DNA of 64,000 nt from Acheta domesticus (lineage: Eukaryota; Arthropoda; Insecta; Orthoptera; Gryllidae). The position numbers were made by a program, and so were the translations under genes. The notes under the pieces are model-generated. The model saw nothing but the letters and a program-made list of their open reading frames with translations. It was not told the DNA's origin and did not search any database. The DNA is taken from positions 187,241,829-187,305,828 of the forward strand of contig JAHLJT010009419.1 in assembly GCA_031308135.1 (NCBI GenBank). Direction: 5' to 3'. Below, in pieces: positions 1-12,379 of this stretch (position 1 is the first letter of the stretch; each line of letters begins with the position of its first letter).

Positions 1-1370
1 TAAAATATACTTTTGAGTGTAGTTAACAATCAAACTGTCCTTCATGTTAATTACTTTAACTCATGTTATTGGAGATACGTACTTAAAATATTTATTCAAG
101 AAAGAAATTGTCTCAACATTTTTATTTTCATTATCCACAATCAATAGTTTCCTTATTTAAGTCATATCTGCTGCGCCTTTAAGAATCGTAATCGACTACG
201 ATCTTAGATACTCACTCTAGAAAATACTCTTTATCGGATAATCAAAATAAAATTGAAGACTCTTTCACTCACGTCTGTCCATGTTGTAAGTAACCAATAA
301 TAAACAAGGATGTATTCAAATTAAACCAATCCCAGATGTCTATCGCCATTGATGATAATCACTTTGTTTACCTTTTTAAGATAACGATAACAATTCTTTC
401 AGGTCCAAAATAGTCAATATCATATTAAAATGTGTCGTTTTGGTAATGTGTCGTTTTGGTAAAACTCTGAAATAGAATCTATTATCAAAGATGCAGTGCC
501 GAAAAACAGCGAAAGGAACAGAGAAAGCGTGTGGAAGCAATTTTAAGAAAATTGTGAAGGAAAACAAATGCAAATGGACAGCACAAACTACAAATTAACA
601 CGCGAAGATTAGATGGTGAAGAGTACAAAGAATATGCTATCAAAACTATGTGGAACGTTACAACCAAAATTATACAGGAAAATATTTTAATGGGTACACA
701 TGTGTGTTCAATCCATTCGAAACTGACGAATTTCTTAGCTAATTCAGCTTGTACATCTACCATTTCAAATACTTCGATGAAAGACCAATACTTGGAAAAC
801 TCAACTTCCTACAACTTTAATAATTGTGTTTTTAATAAGTGTTCTTGTAAGTAGTGTTGTTATAATCGTTTTTTGAAAGTTTTATTACTATAAAATCGAA
901 ACATATTTAAAATCATTTTCTGCATTAAACTGTAATTCAAATGTTCCTTGATTATAAGTTATTCCAGGAGGCATTGATAAGTTGGAAATGAATGAAAATT
1001 TCTCATTTTTCGGTAGTAATTTTGAGTAATATTTCTCTTTTTCGTAATTGCTGTAATTTAAATTATCCTTGAGATTCATGTAATGTGTTTATTCCTGAAA
1101 TAGTCACACTAAATAACACTCAAAGTGCTGTGTTATTACTTATGAAAAAAATACTAAAATATCATCCTATAGTGCTGGTAGTAATTGCATCAAATATTTT
1201 AAATGAAATTTAGAAATTTTCAGTTTGTTCAGCTTGTTGCTTATTTCAATCAAACTGAACAGAAATTATTACTTAATTACAATTAATTACTTTAAATGTG
1301 TGAAAATTTGATCTTCCCTTATTTCTTGTCCATCGAACCCTTGAATCATTGGGTAACCAAATCATTCTGA
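1..1370. other. AT-rich intergenic DNA, no gene seen
   Basis: AT-rich sequence. All open frames are short (under 100 codons), overlap on both strands and show no recognisable domain. I see no tandem repeat or transposon end here. It may be intergenic or intronic. Confidence 0.6.
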
Positions 1371-1376
1371 GCTCAT

Positions 1377-1612
1377 TGGGTCCACAGGCCGTTTGTTAGG
1401 CTTCTGTTCCGATATTCGTCTGATGTTAATCGGACGAACCACGGAAAACTACCTCTCAGAGCAGCTGCCCACTAGAATTCTTCTCCAGACGGCTGAATTC
1501 GTCCAAGCTATATAGCTAATGTCGAAAATCCTGCTACCGTCGAGACTCGATTCCTAGGATCTTCCGGGCATAGGCGCTGCAGTGACATCAGTTGATGCCA
1601 CGAGTCCCCTAA
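1377..1612 (-). mobile_element. SINE A copy, 5' (tRNA-head) half
   Basis: This is the antisense-oriented head half of the most common dispersed repeat of the window. It shares the blocks GAAAACTACC, CAGAGCAGC, CTAGAATTCT and TGTCGAAAATCCTGC with the copies at 6.0, 10.5 and 14.9 kb. Read on the minus strand it begins with a tRNA-like head (a GACATCAGTTGATG-type segment, then a degenerate B box in the CGAGTCTCGA region) and runs into the body. The 3' half of the unit is missing. Confidence 0.75.
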
Positions 1613-1820
1613 TCTAGTACAACTACTTTGGAATTAAGCGTCGGATATACCGCGAGTTCTCCTAGTACTTACCCAGCGATCGCTCGGTTCGTGGTCAATT
1701 GTAAGTGCGCATCGGATGTGGGCGAGGCGAGACGAGACACGCGTTTGCTGTTCTACAGACTCCCTGGGTGGTCTCTTGAGGTGGGACGAGAATGCGCTGC
1801 GGAGAATATGCCGGGATGAG

Positions 1821-2224
1821 AAAGAAGGGGGTGAAGATGGCGGGAGAAGGAAGGAAGGCGGAGGAAGGAAGGAGGAATGGCGGGGGAAGGAAGGAAGAAT
1901 GGCGGGGGGAAGGAAGAAAGGCGGGGGAAGAAAGGAAGGCGGGGGGAAGGAAGGAAGGCGGGGGTAAGGAGGGAAGGAAGGCGGTGGGTAAGTAAGTAAG
2001 GAAGGAATGAAGGAAGGAAGGAAAGAAGGCGGGGGATAAGTAAGGAAGGAAGGAAGGCGGTGGGGAAAGGAAGGAAGGAAAGAAGGCGGGGGATAAGGAA
2101 GGAAGGAAGGAAGGAAGGAAGGAAGGGGGTAAGGAAGGAAGGCGGGGGAAAAGGAAGGAAGGAAGGCGGGCGGTAAGGAGGGAAGGAAGGCGGGGTTAAG
2201 AAAGAAAGGCGAGTGGGGAAGGCG
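1821..2224 (+). repeat. GGAAGG / GGCGGGGGAAGGAA purine array
   Basis: The array is almost pure purine on the plus strand and is built from degenerate GGAAGGAAGGCGGGGG units of about 10-20 bases. It yields artefactual 'PSFLPSFLP' frames of up to 213 codons on the minus strand. G-tracts of 4-6 bases recur every 10-30 bases, so quadruplex or triplex structure is possible. It follows a moderately GC-rich stretch at 1630-1810. Confidence 0.9.
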
Positions 2225-2229
2225 GGCAG

Positions 2230-3165
2230 GGCATGGTTCTGGCATACGCCTTGCTCTTGCCGAAATTTTGTCCACCGGTGCCGTTGGGCGCAGGACGATT
2301 AGCGAATTATTTCACCAAACAGGCGTTAAAAAATATCGAAAATTATCCTCTGTTAATAAAATTGAATTTGTTATTTCAAAAAGTCGATATTTCCATTAAT
2401 TGCGAAAATGGGTTAATCGCACCATTTGAAGCAGAATATGCTTTTGACTTCGTTACATGTGAGAACGCCACTTAACGGTCTTCGTCAAACTAAGCAAGTA
2501 TTATTCCCTTTATTGTATTATCAATTACCCAGATTTTAACTTGCCATTCCCAACGTTGATGCATTTTTATGCCCTCTCCGCCCTTCTCATCTTCCCTTTT
2601 CTCATTTACCTAGTTTCCCTTGTCATGTCCCTTTACCCCTTTAGTCCTATTTTGATTAGCTTCTTCTTGCACAGTCCCCTCTTTTTGTTTTGTCGTAGTT
2701 TTCTTCTTTCGCCATTCTTCGTTTTAATTTTTTATCTACATCTAGTGAATCACATTAATAATTATTCAATTGATGTGTTGAATTTCAGATATTGTTTGCT
2801 TTTTTATTCAACGTGAAATTACATTTAAATTGTTAAAATGACTGCTATGGAACATTGAATGTCAATCACGTGAAAACAATGAAACAATTTAATCATCTAT
2901 GCCTTCAATCCATTTCAAATTCCTTGCGGACAAAACGTATTATTCGCTACCTGCAAAGAAAACGAGTAGTTGTAAAGACGTTCCCTCCAATGCCACGCCT
3001 TAAATACCAGCCAATCCACGTCTCTTTTACCGCAAACTCCTCCTCCGCACCTGCAGGCAGTCCACCGCAATCACCATCTCATCACCACAAACATCACCGC
3101 TATCATCGTGGCGGAGCCGCACCAGCCAGTCCCGCCGGGGTTTGCAACGCCCCCTGATAACGTTG
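2230..3165. other. Unannotated spacer with a His/Pro/Ser-rich open frame
   Basis: AT-rich to 2850. A 100-codon plus-strand frame at 2855-3157 ends in a Ser/Pro/His-rich stretch (SPSHHHKHHRYHRGG). The composition follows a CAC/TCC-rich DNA tract and no domain is recognisable. A coding role is possible but unsupported. Confidence 0.35.
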
Positions 3166-3480
3166 TTGCACCGCAGGTCGGTCGCAGAGGGCACAGAGCG
3201 GCCATATCGATTATTCTAAGCGTATTAAAAGGTGCGTCCTTCCCAATTGCGTTATCTCGCTTCGCATTTGCCTGGCGCTAAATTACTTGAGTGGAATTAA
3301 TGCTTGAAATAATTCCGCACATATTACGAAGGCGCGCGTAGGATTTGCCGGCGCCGCCGCCGCCGCCGCCGCCGCGCGGCGAGGGAGCGAGCGAGCGTTA
3401 TTTACGCGGGAAACAGTTTTCGATAGAGGAGCGCCGGCGAGCGAGGTAATGGAATCGCGCCCGCGGGGGGCCCGTCGACG
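3165..3480. promoter_or_regulatory. CpG-rich island, candidate conserved regulatory core
   Basis: A CpG-dense unique block contains AT-rich motifs such as CTAAATTACTTG and GGAATTAATGC, then a (GCC)n run at about 3345-3378 and GAGCGAGCGAGCG. It borders the pyrimidine-rich array that starts at about 3480. No splice-consistent coding frame is evident. A promoter, enhancer or 5' UTR exon is possible; the regulatory role is inferred from composition only. Confidence 0.35.
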
Positions 3481-4335
3481 ACTCCCCCTCCCCCGCCCCC
3501 CTGCGTCTACCCCTCCGCCCCCCTCCGCCCACACTACCCTCCCTTCGCCATGTTCCAACGACTGCTTTGCTGTTTTTCCTTCCCCGTCGTCTTTTCCTCT
3601 TTCCTCTTCTCCGTTCTTCTCATCCACCTCCTGTACGTACCCCTCTGATCTTTCCCCGTTTCATTCTTCTTCGTTCCTCCACTTCATTCTCCCTTTCACC
3701 TCCACTTTCCCTTTCTCCTCTTCTCCACTTCCTCCTCTGCCTCCCATTCACCACTACCTCCTCTTTCCCCGTTTCATCTCCTCCTCCTCTTTCTCTCCAT
3801 CACCTTCGCTTCCTTCCATTTCTTCTATTTACCACCTCCTCTTCTTTCTCTTTCGCCTCCTCCTACTCTTTCTCTCCTTAACCACCTCCTGCTCTTTCTC
3901 CCCTTCATTTTCTCCTACTCTTTCTCCCCTTCATCTCCTCCTCCTCTTTATCTCCTCCTTCACCTTCTCCTCCTTCCCTTTGTTCTATTTATCACCTCCT
4001 CTTCTTTCTCCCTTTGCTTCGTCCTCCTCTTTCTCTCTTAAACCACTTCCTTCTCTTTCTCGCCTGCATATACTCCTGTTTCTCTCTTTCACCTTCTACT
4101 CCTTCCCTTTCTTCCATTTACCACATCCTCTTCTTCTTTCTCCCTTCCCCACCTTCTCCTTTTCTCTCCTTCACCACCTCGACCTCTTTCTTTCCTCCAC
4201 CTCCTTTCCCTCCTCTTTTACCTTTCGTCTTCCTTCGTTTTATTCCCTCTTCCAGCTTCTTCGCTTTCTCCACCACATACTCTATCTCCATTACTTCTTC
4301 GTTTTTTTCCTCTTCCTCCTTTTTCTACCCCGCCT
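3480..4335 (+). repeat. Pyrimidine-rich degenerate CTCCTTCTTTCTC tract
   Basis: About 850 bases are almost exclusively C and T on the plus strand, with recurring TCTCCTTCACCTCCTCCTC-like units of roughly 30-40 bases. The 312-codon Ser/Pro/Phe/Leu frame here and its overlapping frames result from this bias and are not annotated as genes. A long homopyrimidine tract of this kind can form triplex (H-DNA). Confidence 0.85.
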
Positions 4336-6010
4336 TCTTTGTCGCCGCCAGACACTCTATGCTTTTCACAGCTACCATGTACTTTGACTTCGGTACCATC
4401 CCGCAACCACCTCCGCCAACATCCCTTTCCCTTCTAAACTCCTCCATGGCACTTCCGCTGCTGCTACTAGAATCTTGCAATACTAGCAGATTTGTGTTGA
4501 CCGGGAGGCACCCGTTTCTGAGAAACAATGCTGACATTTTGTACTACTTGCCGTCATCTTTAGACCTAATGACAATATTGCCTTTGACGTGTGTTATTAT
4601 GCCCTTAAAAGGGACTGCCTTGATACCGAACTTTATCAGCACCCTGGAGGCTTTTGAGAGACAGTGAAGTCTTACGAAAGCAGTTGATGAATGCTTTCCC
4701 TAAGTTCTCAAACCTAAGGTCAGTTTCAGTAGCCAGGCTGCGTCAGAGTTTAACAACGATTTGTTATTGACAAAATATATATAATATAGACATCGTATTT
4801 GTTTTTTACTTGTACGGAAGGTACTAGATTCATAGCCATTTACTATGAGGCTTTAAAAAGTACGGAGTTTATTTCTATTATTATCTTTTCGAATATATAA
4901 GATTTTCATTTTGGTATTACCGTAGAAGGAAATTAAAGAAAAGGACAAACGTGTAAAGAAAAATACAATTTACTATATCGGACATTCACTTGTGGAAAAC
5001 CAGGTGCTTTGCACAAAGCTTACAATGCAAGCGTAGAGACACGGGAGACGTTTCGAATTGCAGGCAGTAGCAGCAGAATGATGACACTGGACACTCGCAT
5101 GCTCCCTAATGCTCCTTTCCGAGAAGATAGGCTATATCATCCACCTACAGATACCCATCCACCCTTCCAGTTATACGTCTATACCATTCGATGAACACGT
5201 TATATTCGCGTGCCTGTGATCATTGCTACCCACGCTGTCACATTCCTCGTAACTCTCCTTAATTACACTATTCTATTTGCCGTCTCCATGTGCCACATCC
5301 GATCTCTGGTTCGATCCGTCGATGTTAGGTTTGCATTTCTAGTTCCACATTTTGCGAGCGTCCAATATTTTGTTGCAGCTCTATATAATACTACTATCAT
5401 TTTTGACTGTGTTTGTCGAGGGCCATTACTAAAATTATTATGTAATATACAAGTACCATTTCCATTACAGAAAATTTAATTAATTCAGCTTTCCTTAGTA
5501 GTCCTTCAAGTTTGAACTTGGCAAGAACAATTTTACATGAGAATTTTTGGCGAGTCATTATCCTAATTTTGTAATAAGATATTAATCATACAGACGTAAA
5601 TAACAACTTAAAAAGTTGGGAACGTTTTGCTAAGAAAAATAAATTGTACAATTCTTTGTCTTGTACATTCACATGGAACCCCTGCCTTCTCTTTTAAGCT
5701 CTTCCTTTTTCTTATTATCTTTTTCTTTTTTATTCTTTATTTTGCCTAAATGTTCCAATATTACTACATTTATACCTAAAATTGTACATTTACAGCAAAG
5801 CGATATTTTTATTTTAGATATACGGTTGTAATTTAAATGTACTTGCTAGTGTGAAGGAACATGTACTCTCACAATTGTTTTAACAAGCAACTAACGTTGA
5901 ATTGGCAAATTGAAAGCTGTGACATGAGCAATAACCGTAAGAAATTAATTGAAACAGAATGTAAATATAACTTCAAGGAAAATCACGCCAGAAAAAAAAT
6001 ATCACGTCAG
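4336..6010. other. AT-rich intergenic DNA, no gene seen
   Basis: A plus-strand frame running out of the pyrimidine tract continues to 4667, but its last 110 codons have no recognisable domain. The remainder is AT-rich with short frames only. Confidence 0.5.
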
Positions 6011-6014
6011 AAGG

Positions 6015-6450
6015 CGTGTTCTTCCTGGAGGGTGAAATCCGACGCCGACCTACACGTCGGCTTGCGGGTTTTTCCCCTCCAAATATCTCCCACCAGCAGG
6101 TACTGCCTCAACCGGAACAAAGCTTAACCTCCCGACTGGTCTCCTGACATGTGTGGTAGCGTAGTGCATGTAAATGTGTAAGTAAGAGGTGAGGAGAGGA
6201 CTGGGAAGAGAATAGAATGATCGCCCGTGGTTCGTTTGTTAGGGTAGTACCCTACCATTCATCTGGTATTGTTCGGCGAAACCAGGGAAAACTACCAATC
6301 AGAGCAGCCGGTCGCTAGAATTCCCCAGAGAACGGCTAAATTCCACCTAGTTATCTAGATAGTGCGAAATCCTGCCACCATCTTGACTAAACTCTAGGAC
6401 CTCCCAGTCGGTCCAAGTGTGATTCTCAGTTGACATCAATTGATGTTCTG
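6015..6450 (-). mobile_element. SINE A copy, nearly full length
   Basis: Antisense-oriented copy. From left to right it shows the tail-proximal block (GTGAAATCCGACGCCGACC), the CACCAGCAGG and CTCCCGACTGGTCTCC blocks, the GTAAGTAAGAGGTGAGGA segment, GAAAACTACCAATCAGAGCAG, CTAGAATTC, and the tRNA-head end TTGACATCAATTGATG. Internal divergence shows it is old. Confidence 0.8.
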
Positions 6451-6599
6451 AGCCACCTCACTCGGTCCAGGTGTTGGAGCCCGCCCCCAGCGTTAGAGAA
6501 AGAGCAAAACCACGGACCGCCCTTAAAAATCAAAATTGCAATTAATACCAAGGTCTTAATTGTTTGTTCTATGTTTTCGATTTTGTGGGACGATTGCAA

Positions 6600-6835
6600 T
6601 CTCCTTCCGAGATCCGGAGGAGCTCCCCTTCAACCGCAGACGTAGGCTACGGTGTTGGCGGCGCTGAGCGCGGCTTGCATGGCACTCGTAAAACAGCGCG
6701 GTAAGCGAGTAAATTATACGTGCGCCCGCAATCACACTCAATGGAGGGACCGCAGCGGTCGCCGATAGCCCGGTGCTCAGTGACGACCACAAAGCCCAAC
6801 GGGTCATCTCGCCCAAGCTGTTGTCCATTGAGAAA
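6600..6835. promoter_or_regulatory. GC/CpG-rich unique core
   Basis: CpG-rich, non-repetitive block with an embedded AT-rich motif (GCGAGTAAATTATACGTGCG). It lies immediately left of a pyrimidine-rich array. Frames on both strands are short and not recognised. A conserved noncoding role is a guess from composition and context. Confidence 0.3.
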
Positions 6836-6857
6836 TTCAGAGAGCCAAAGGCGACAA

Positions 6858-7040
6858 TTATCTCTTCTTCCTTTTCATCCTCTTTCTATCCCTTGTACTC
6901 GTTCTTCTCATCTGTTACTTCCTCTTCCTTCACCCTCTTCTCTCCTTTCTACCTCCATTATCTTTCTTTCTTCTCTTTTCCTGTTGCCTCTTCCACTTCT
7001 CTTTCTCTTTCGCTCGTTCCTTCTCCTTTTCCACCTCCAC
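6858..7040 (+). repeat. Pyrimidine-rich (TTCC/TCTTTC)n tract
   Basis: About 180 bases of C/T-rich plus strand bordering the GC-rich core. It is similar in composition to the 3.48-4.33 kb tract. The Ser/Leu/Phe frames through it are artefacts. Confidence 0.8.
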
Positions 7041-8184
7041 TGATGGAAAAATCGAATTTGCCATTATATTTATGGAAACGATTGAAAAAACGTGGGATGG
7101 TAAAATAACGCGGATGGTAAAATAAATACCGCCACTTTTTGAATTATATTCACTCGTAAGGTGCAACTTCTTTAGGAGAGTAGCGTATAGTTAAGTAATC
7201 GACAGACCAAGCAGCATGTGTTGAATGAAAATGAAAAAAAAAACAACCATTTCGGGCGCACGATTACATAACTTTCTCTTCTTACGAAGTATTCGTAAGG
7301 CGAGAAAGTAAAAATATTGTTTCAGGAAAACTGAACTAATTGAATGAATAGAATATATAAATATTCTGTGCTAAAGATTAACGGAAATAAAACGATAATG
7401 GAGATACCCAAGACTCTAATGTGTAGCCTACACGAGGCATTATGACACATTTTACACTAAATTAAAGATGATCATTACTGGCACAATTTGCCAGTACTTT
7501 TTTGTCTGTAAAATTAATACTAGTATGACATTGCATAACAATTATCGTATGCGTATCATTTAGGATTTTTAATAAAATATTAAAAATGCATTGTGTATTT
7601 AGTAAAATAGCAGTAAATAGAGAGGAGTTAGTTCAAATATGACAATGTGTTTTTGGAATGTACGATTTTAAAAGATTCAAGAACTTTGATATCAGTAGGG
7701 TTTTCATACAAAATTATGAGAATTAACTTAACTCCATTAACGGAACGGTGTTTAAAACAACGTCATATTCACAATGTCTAAGTAGCCCTCGTGACCACTG
7801 ACAGGTGCCGTCGGTCACAGACGTACAGGTATATTCCCAGAGACCCGACGAAGACAGTCGACTGTCAGCCGGCGTTTCATTAGAAGCAGATATCATTGAG
7901 CGCTGACTGTCTTTTCTGATTAAAGATGTTCTCATTTATGACCATTTCTGCTGAAGTTCTAGGATTATACTCGTAATATTAAAGTTTTTGTAGAATTCTA
8001 TTCGCTAACCTTGAAATCAAAAAGCTGTTGGTCAAAACCAAATATATTCAACAACGTATTTTCTTTCACCAATAATGTAAAAGTGAAGAACTAATATTGA
8101 AATTGATTATTATTGCAAATCGGTAGTGATAATTTGGTAAAGGTCTCTTTTATTTTCTTTTTGCAAACTAGGCACTTCGGGGAC
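7041..8184. other. AT-rich DNA, no gene seen
   Basis: Short frames only. A perfect 14-base palindrome, GACAGTCGACTGTC, lies near 7853 in a locally GC-richer patch (7800-7890). Nothing else is recognised. Confidence 0.5.
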
Positions 8185-8422
8185 CACACATGCAATTCAT
8201 CAAGGGGATCATCATTATTCTGTATCCTATTTTTACTCCCCCGGGGTTGTTAGCCCTGGGAGTACGGAAGGTGAATAATGATGTTAGTAGGAGTGAAAGG
8301 ACGGCACATACACATTTAGACATACACAAATACACCCATGCCAGAGGCGGGACTCGAACGAGATCCGAGATCGTCACGACACTAGTGTTTAGCGATCTCG
8401 GACACGGGGCCGGTTAAAGGTA
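8185..8422 (-). mobile_element. SINE B copy (class II tRNA-derived)
   Basis: Read on the minus strand it starts with a tRNA-like head (CGTGTCCGAGATCGCTAA, equivalent to the GTGGCCGAG D-arm of Ser/Leu tRNAs), then TTCGAGTCCCGCCTC as the B box and T arm. The body is GT-rich (GGGTGTATTTGTGTATGTC), with a GTCCTTTCACTC block and the tail GGCTAACAACCCCGGGGGAG. The same order occurs on the plus strand at 60.43-60.66 kb. Confidence 0.8.
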
Positions 8423-8458
8423 ATTATTAACTACGGCAGCAAATATTTAATTACTCTT

Positions 8459-8704
8459 GAATCTCCTGCAAAACCATGAATGCTATTCATTGATTAATAG
8501 AATTTGAACTTGATCAATAAAAATTCGGTTAAAAAACAGGAAAAGGGTAATACATTTTCTGACTAGCGTCAAATCACCTAGAATATTCAGAATCTCTTAC
8601 AATATTGTGAATTACATTCATTGATTAAAATAATTAGAACTTGATCGATAAAATATCAGTATAAAAACAATAAAAGCGTAATAATTTTTTGAGCATCGTC
8701 AAAT
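8459..8704 (+). repeat. Two-copy tandem repeat, period 131
   Basis: Both units begin GAATCTC, contain CATTCATTGATTAA or its variant and AACTTGATC(A/G)ATAAA, and end CGTCAAAT. The first unit is 8459-8574 and the second 8590-8704. The copies are diverged. No coding potential is visible. Confidence 0.8.
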
Positions 8705-9995
8705 AATAAATGTGATTTTAAAATTAATTTACCTACCACATTTCCCAAGGTTGTAAGACGAATCGGGCTGCAGGGTGTTGTTTTGACGCCTGCGCCGCAG
8801 TTTGCGTGCGAAGAGGCAGTGCACGGCGGACGTGTGAATGTCCAGAGTTACGACTATGGAAATGGGACATGCGAGAGAGGAGTGGCTATAAAAAGAGACG
8901 TAAACTTAAATTTTGATGCTTCTATTAATCACGAGTTAATGAACTGTAATCGTATCACTTCGTTCCGGTTGTGAGGATATTCCTTTAATAGAATTTCTAT
9001 TGATAGTAAACATAGAACTAAATTCGTAAATCACATCCATCTTTTAACACATTTTACAAATAATAACACATTTTTGCTGGGGTGTGGATCTCTGAAAAAT
9101 AATTGTTCGGAAGGCAATATGTAAGAAAAGATAAGCGAAAATTAAAAAATAATTTCTCTCTGCAATTTTTCTGCATATTTTTTAATATTTCCCCTTACAT
9201 TTTGAGAGTACAAAGATATTTCGTGTTTAAAACAAATACAAACTGATCACACGATAGCGGCAAACAAATCTGATATTATTATCCGAGATTTGAAGAAAAA
9301 CTTCGTAGAGGTAGGTAGCTGTGCTTAGCGATCAAAACGTAACTATGGAGATGACTGAAATGCAAGAAATGGAAATAGAGATCAGCCGATTGCGAGGCTT
9401 AAAAACACAGGTCGTCCTGATAACTACCGGAACTCTGGTATTTGTTTCGCAAAATGTGTACAAGAACTTGGCTAAACCCCCACGTCCATATTCGTAATAT
9501 TAGGCAAGTAATTATAGGCACAGTAATTTGCATACTTCGTTAAAATAGTGATTTATCTCTAAATATTTTGATCTTTTTATAGATTCTATTTATTTTTCAG
9601 CGTTCATTGATTAGAAAGATGCGTTTTTTCTTTTTATAGATGATAAAATACTTGTGCCAATTTATATTTCATGATATATTTTTAAACCACGCACAAGAAA
9701 TGCAACAGGACATACTAAGGTGAATATTTTCTTCAAATATTTCTCCTGAAAAGTAAGGTAGATTATGTCACGATAGTACAAAAAATATCCCTTTTCATTT
9801 TAAACTTCTCCTGAATTATATCGAGAAAGGTTTTTAAGGGAAATAAAATATTGTTCATTTTAATTGCATATTAAAGTTCATATTTAGAATTTTTAGATCA
9901 TAAATTAATATTTTTCATATCACATTGCGAGAAGTTTTAGGGCATAAAAAGTCCTCTCTCTAATTATTACTTTTGATTTCCGTACACATTTTCCA
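8705..9995. other. AT-rich DNA with a small GC-rich patch and a TATA-like motif
   Basis: A GC-rich patch at 8760-8880 is followed by TATAAAAAG near 8887, a possible core promoter, but no recognisable exon follows. The rest to 9995 is AT-rich with short frames only. Confidence 0.35.
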
Positions 9996-9999
9996 TCCG

Positions 10000-10250
10000 T
10001 TTTCGAGATGTGTAGAGGAGGCGAAAGTCGAATGCATAACAGCGTCGTCGCGGTGCATGTTTGTGGCAAGTTAGAGAGGGCGTTGTGGAGACGCCGTGTG
10101 ACAGAGCCCCGGGCGCGGGAGGCGGAGAAGGACGAGGAGAAAGCATGGCGTCAGGATGTAAGCGCCCTCAGTGTCGAGAACAGATTTCGACCGGAGAGAG
10201 AAAGAGAGAGATAGATAGATAGAGAGAGAGAGAGAAAGAGGGGAGGGGAT
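10000..10250 (+). repeat. GC-rich core joined to a GAGA/GATA purine microsatellite
   Basis: A CpG-containing unique block (10000-10190) runs directly into (GA)n interrupted by GATAGATA (10193-10248). The antisense Ser/Leu-rich frame is a product of the microsatellite. This is one instance of the GC-core-plus-array arrangement seen across the window. Confidence 0.7.
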
Positions 10251-10454
10251 GGAGTGAAAAGTAAATGTGTAGGGTAGCAAGCGTTCTTATAGAATGAGGT
10301 GTCTTTGATTGGTCTTGAAAACATCAATTGAACAGTTTTAGGTAGTATCAATAGAAACCCCCATCCATAGAAATCCAATCACCAATCCATGAAAAGCCTC
10401 CCGCTATTTGTAAATATTAATATTTCGATTTCAATTTTTTCATTCTTATTACGT

Positions 10455-10812
10455 ACCTGCCACCAGCAAGACACCACTCCAGCCGGGACAAGCTCTAAGC
10501 CCCCGACCTGTCTTCCGGCGGCGTTGTAATGTAGTGCCTGTTAGAGTGTGTACGTGTTAGAAGCGAGGATTGGACAAAGAAGATGAAGGGCCATATTGCG
10601 CCCGGTCTGTGGCCCGTTTGTTAGGGTACTGCTCCGACATTCGCCAGGTGTTGATCGGAGAAACCACGTAAAACTACCGATCAGAGCAGCTGGTCGCTAG
10701 AATTCTCCTCCAGACAGCCGCTGAATTCGACCTAGCTAGGTAGCTGGTGTCGAAAATCCTGCCACGGCGCGTCGGGACTCCAACCTAGGACCTCCCAGTC
10801 GGAGGCGCATGC
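10455..10812 (-). mobile_element. SINE A copy, lacking the extreme tail
   Basis: Antisense copy and one of the better preserved. It has CACCAGCAAGACACCACTCC, CCGGGACAAGCTCTAAG, CCCGTTTGTTAGGGTACTGC, AACTACCGATCAGAGCAGC, CTAGAATTCTCCTCCAGAC and TGTCGAAAATCCTGCCAC. The tRNA-type segment (GGGACTCCAACCTAGGACC) is the complement of the B box. It stops near GGAGGCGCATGCAG. Confidence 0.85.
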
Positions 10813-10834
10813 AGCCTTCCCTCTATTCTTCGTA

Positions 10835-11160
10835 TCATTTGAACGGATAAATCAGCCATTCGCCGCGAGAGCGCGCGGAGCTTGGTGGGCGTGTCGCTGG
10901 CACGTACGAGTGGTGCATTGTGGGCGGCGACGGCGGGCGTCGCGACGGAGGGCGTCGCGACGGAGGCTGTGGCGAAGCGCTCCGCCGAAGCCAGTGGAGA
11001 GCCCTTCAGGCGGCGCGCGGCGGCGACATCCCATTTATTAATTAAAGCTCCGGAGTGGCGGAATCCGCATCTCATCCTTTGCCCTGATGAAATTATTTTC
11101 TTAAGTTGACGCCGTGTTTTGTTGCTGCTTTGCGAGCGCTGGGAAAGACGAGACATTTTT
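10835..11160. promoter_or_regulatory. CpG-rich core with an embedded AT-rich homeobox-type motif
   Basis: CpG-dense unique sequence with a short internal duplication (GGGCGTCGCGACGGAGG twice near 10935-10965) and the block CATCCCATTTATTAATTAAA near 11027-11046, a cluster of TAATTA-type cores. The 123-codon minus-strand frame has Ala/Arg-rich composition typical of GC-rich DNA and no recognised domain. Confidence 0.35.
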
Positions 11161-12290
11161 CGCTTTAATGTTTATAAAATTCGTTATCATGATAATGTAA
11201 CGGCTTTGGGGGGGGCGGGTAAAATGCGTTGGAGAAAGAGGGGCAGGTGGGTCTAATACGTGTGTGTATGTGGGGGGGGGATATTCACGCTATAGCGTGT
11301 GTGTTTATAAAATATGAGTACCTGTGATGTTTGTTCTTATCCAATTCACGCCCTCTAATATATACAAATCAATGTTTGTTTCATCGTTTTCTATGCGCTG
11401 CCATACTGTTCATCCTATTGCAAAAAGAACAAGATATTGCTTGCCCTTGTGCTAACAATATAGACGTAGTACACTGGGAATATGCGTACGTCAGGGAGAC
11501 ATAGTCGCGCGTTGATGATGATTTTATGCCTTCCTGGCTGTCGGGATGACATGGACTCGAGCCGCAAAAGCTAAAGTTTACAGATGATTTTATGCGTTTA
11601 TGCTGACCCAAGCGCCCCTTAACTGAAGCTCTATGCAACCCGCCGCACCCTCAAGTATTAAGAACGTATTCGGTGCATTTTCTGCCCCTGCTATTGTGAA
11701 ATATCGACCGAAATTATTACTTGAATATATCGAATGAGTGAATATAAAATTTCTTCAAGTCAGTGTCACAGCAAATGCAGACAACCATGTTCAAACAAGG
11801 ACTTCTATCAAAGATCTATATAGATGAACTTTATCATCTATAATTTTTTAAATTTAATTGAATAACAGTGGGTCTCAAAATTCTTTTGTCAAATAATTCC
11901 TATATTACATACTATCCAGAAAGTCTTTTAATGTGGAAAATATTTGTATTAGAATGATATCAATTACTTCAGGTAAGCTCAAAAGAACTTGAACAAATAA
12001 GTACATAGAAAAATGTAATGTATTCAGTTAAAAGTATTCAGTTGAATGTATTCTGTTAAATGTTAATAATTATTATTTTTCAGTACTTGAAAATTTCGAT
12101 GAATGTTTTAGAAACGTACAAATGGAGTAATTGAAAGAACGAAAAGAATTTATAATTAGCTGTCTCTAAATTTAAAGAGATTATTTAATAATAATCAAGG
12201 TATATTTCCATTTACATGCGTAATCTTTATCTCTAAACAATTACAGGATATAGTAATGAATAATTATAAGAATGATTCGTAATTGTTTTA
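11161..12290. other. AT-rich DNA with G-runs, no gene seen
   Basis: Runs of 8-10 G lie near 11205 and 11272. The 85-codon minus-strand frame at 11381-11638 is not recognised. The remainder is AT-rich. Confidence 0.5.
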
Positions 12291-12379
12291 AAAGCGATGA
12301 CATTGATGTCTTATAGTTGATACATATCAGATGCTCACCGGTTGCCTTTATATTGCTATTGAATGAGTGAAATTCATTA

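Noticed and set aside
1634..2275. 213-codon minus-strand ORF with PSFLPSFLP repeats
   Set aside because: Direct translation of the GGAAGG array; no non-repeat domain.
3449..4387. 312-codon Ser/Pro/Phe/Leu ORF
   Set aside because: Arises from a near-pure pyrimidine strand, which lacks stop codons.
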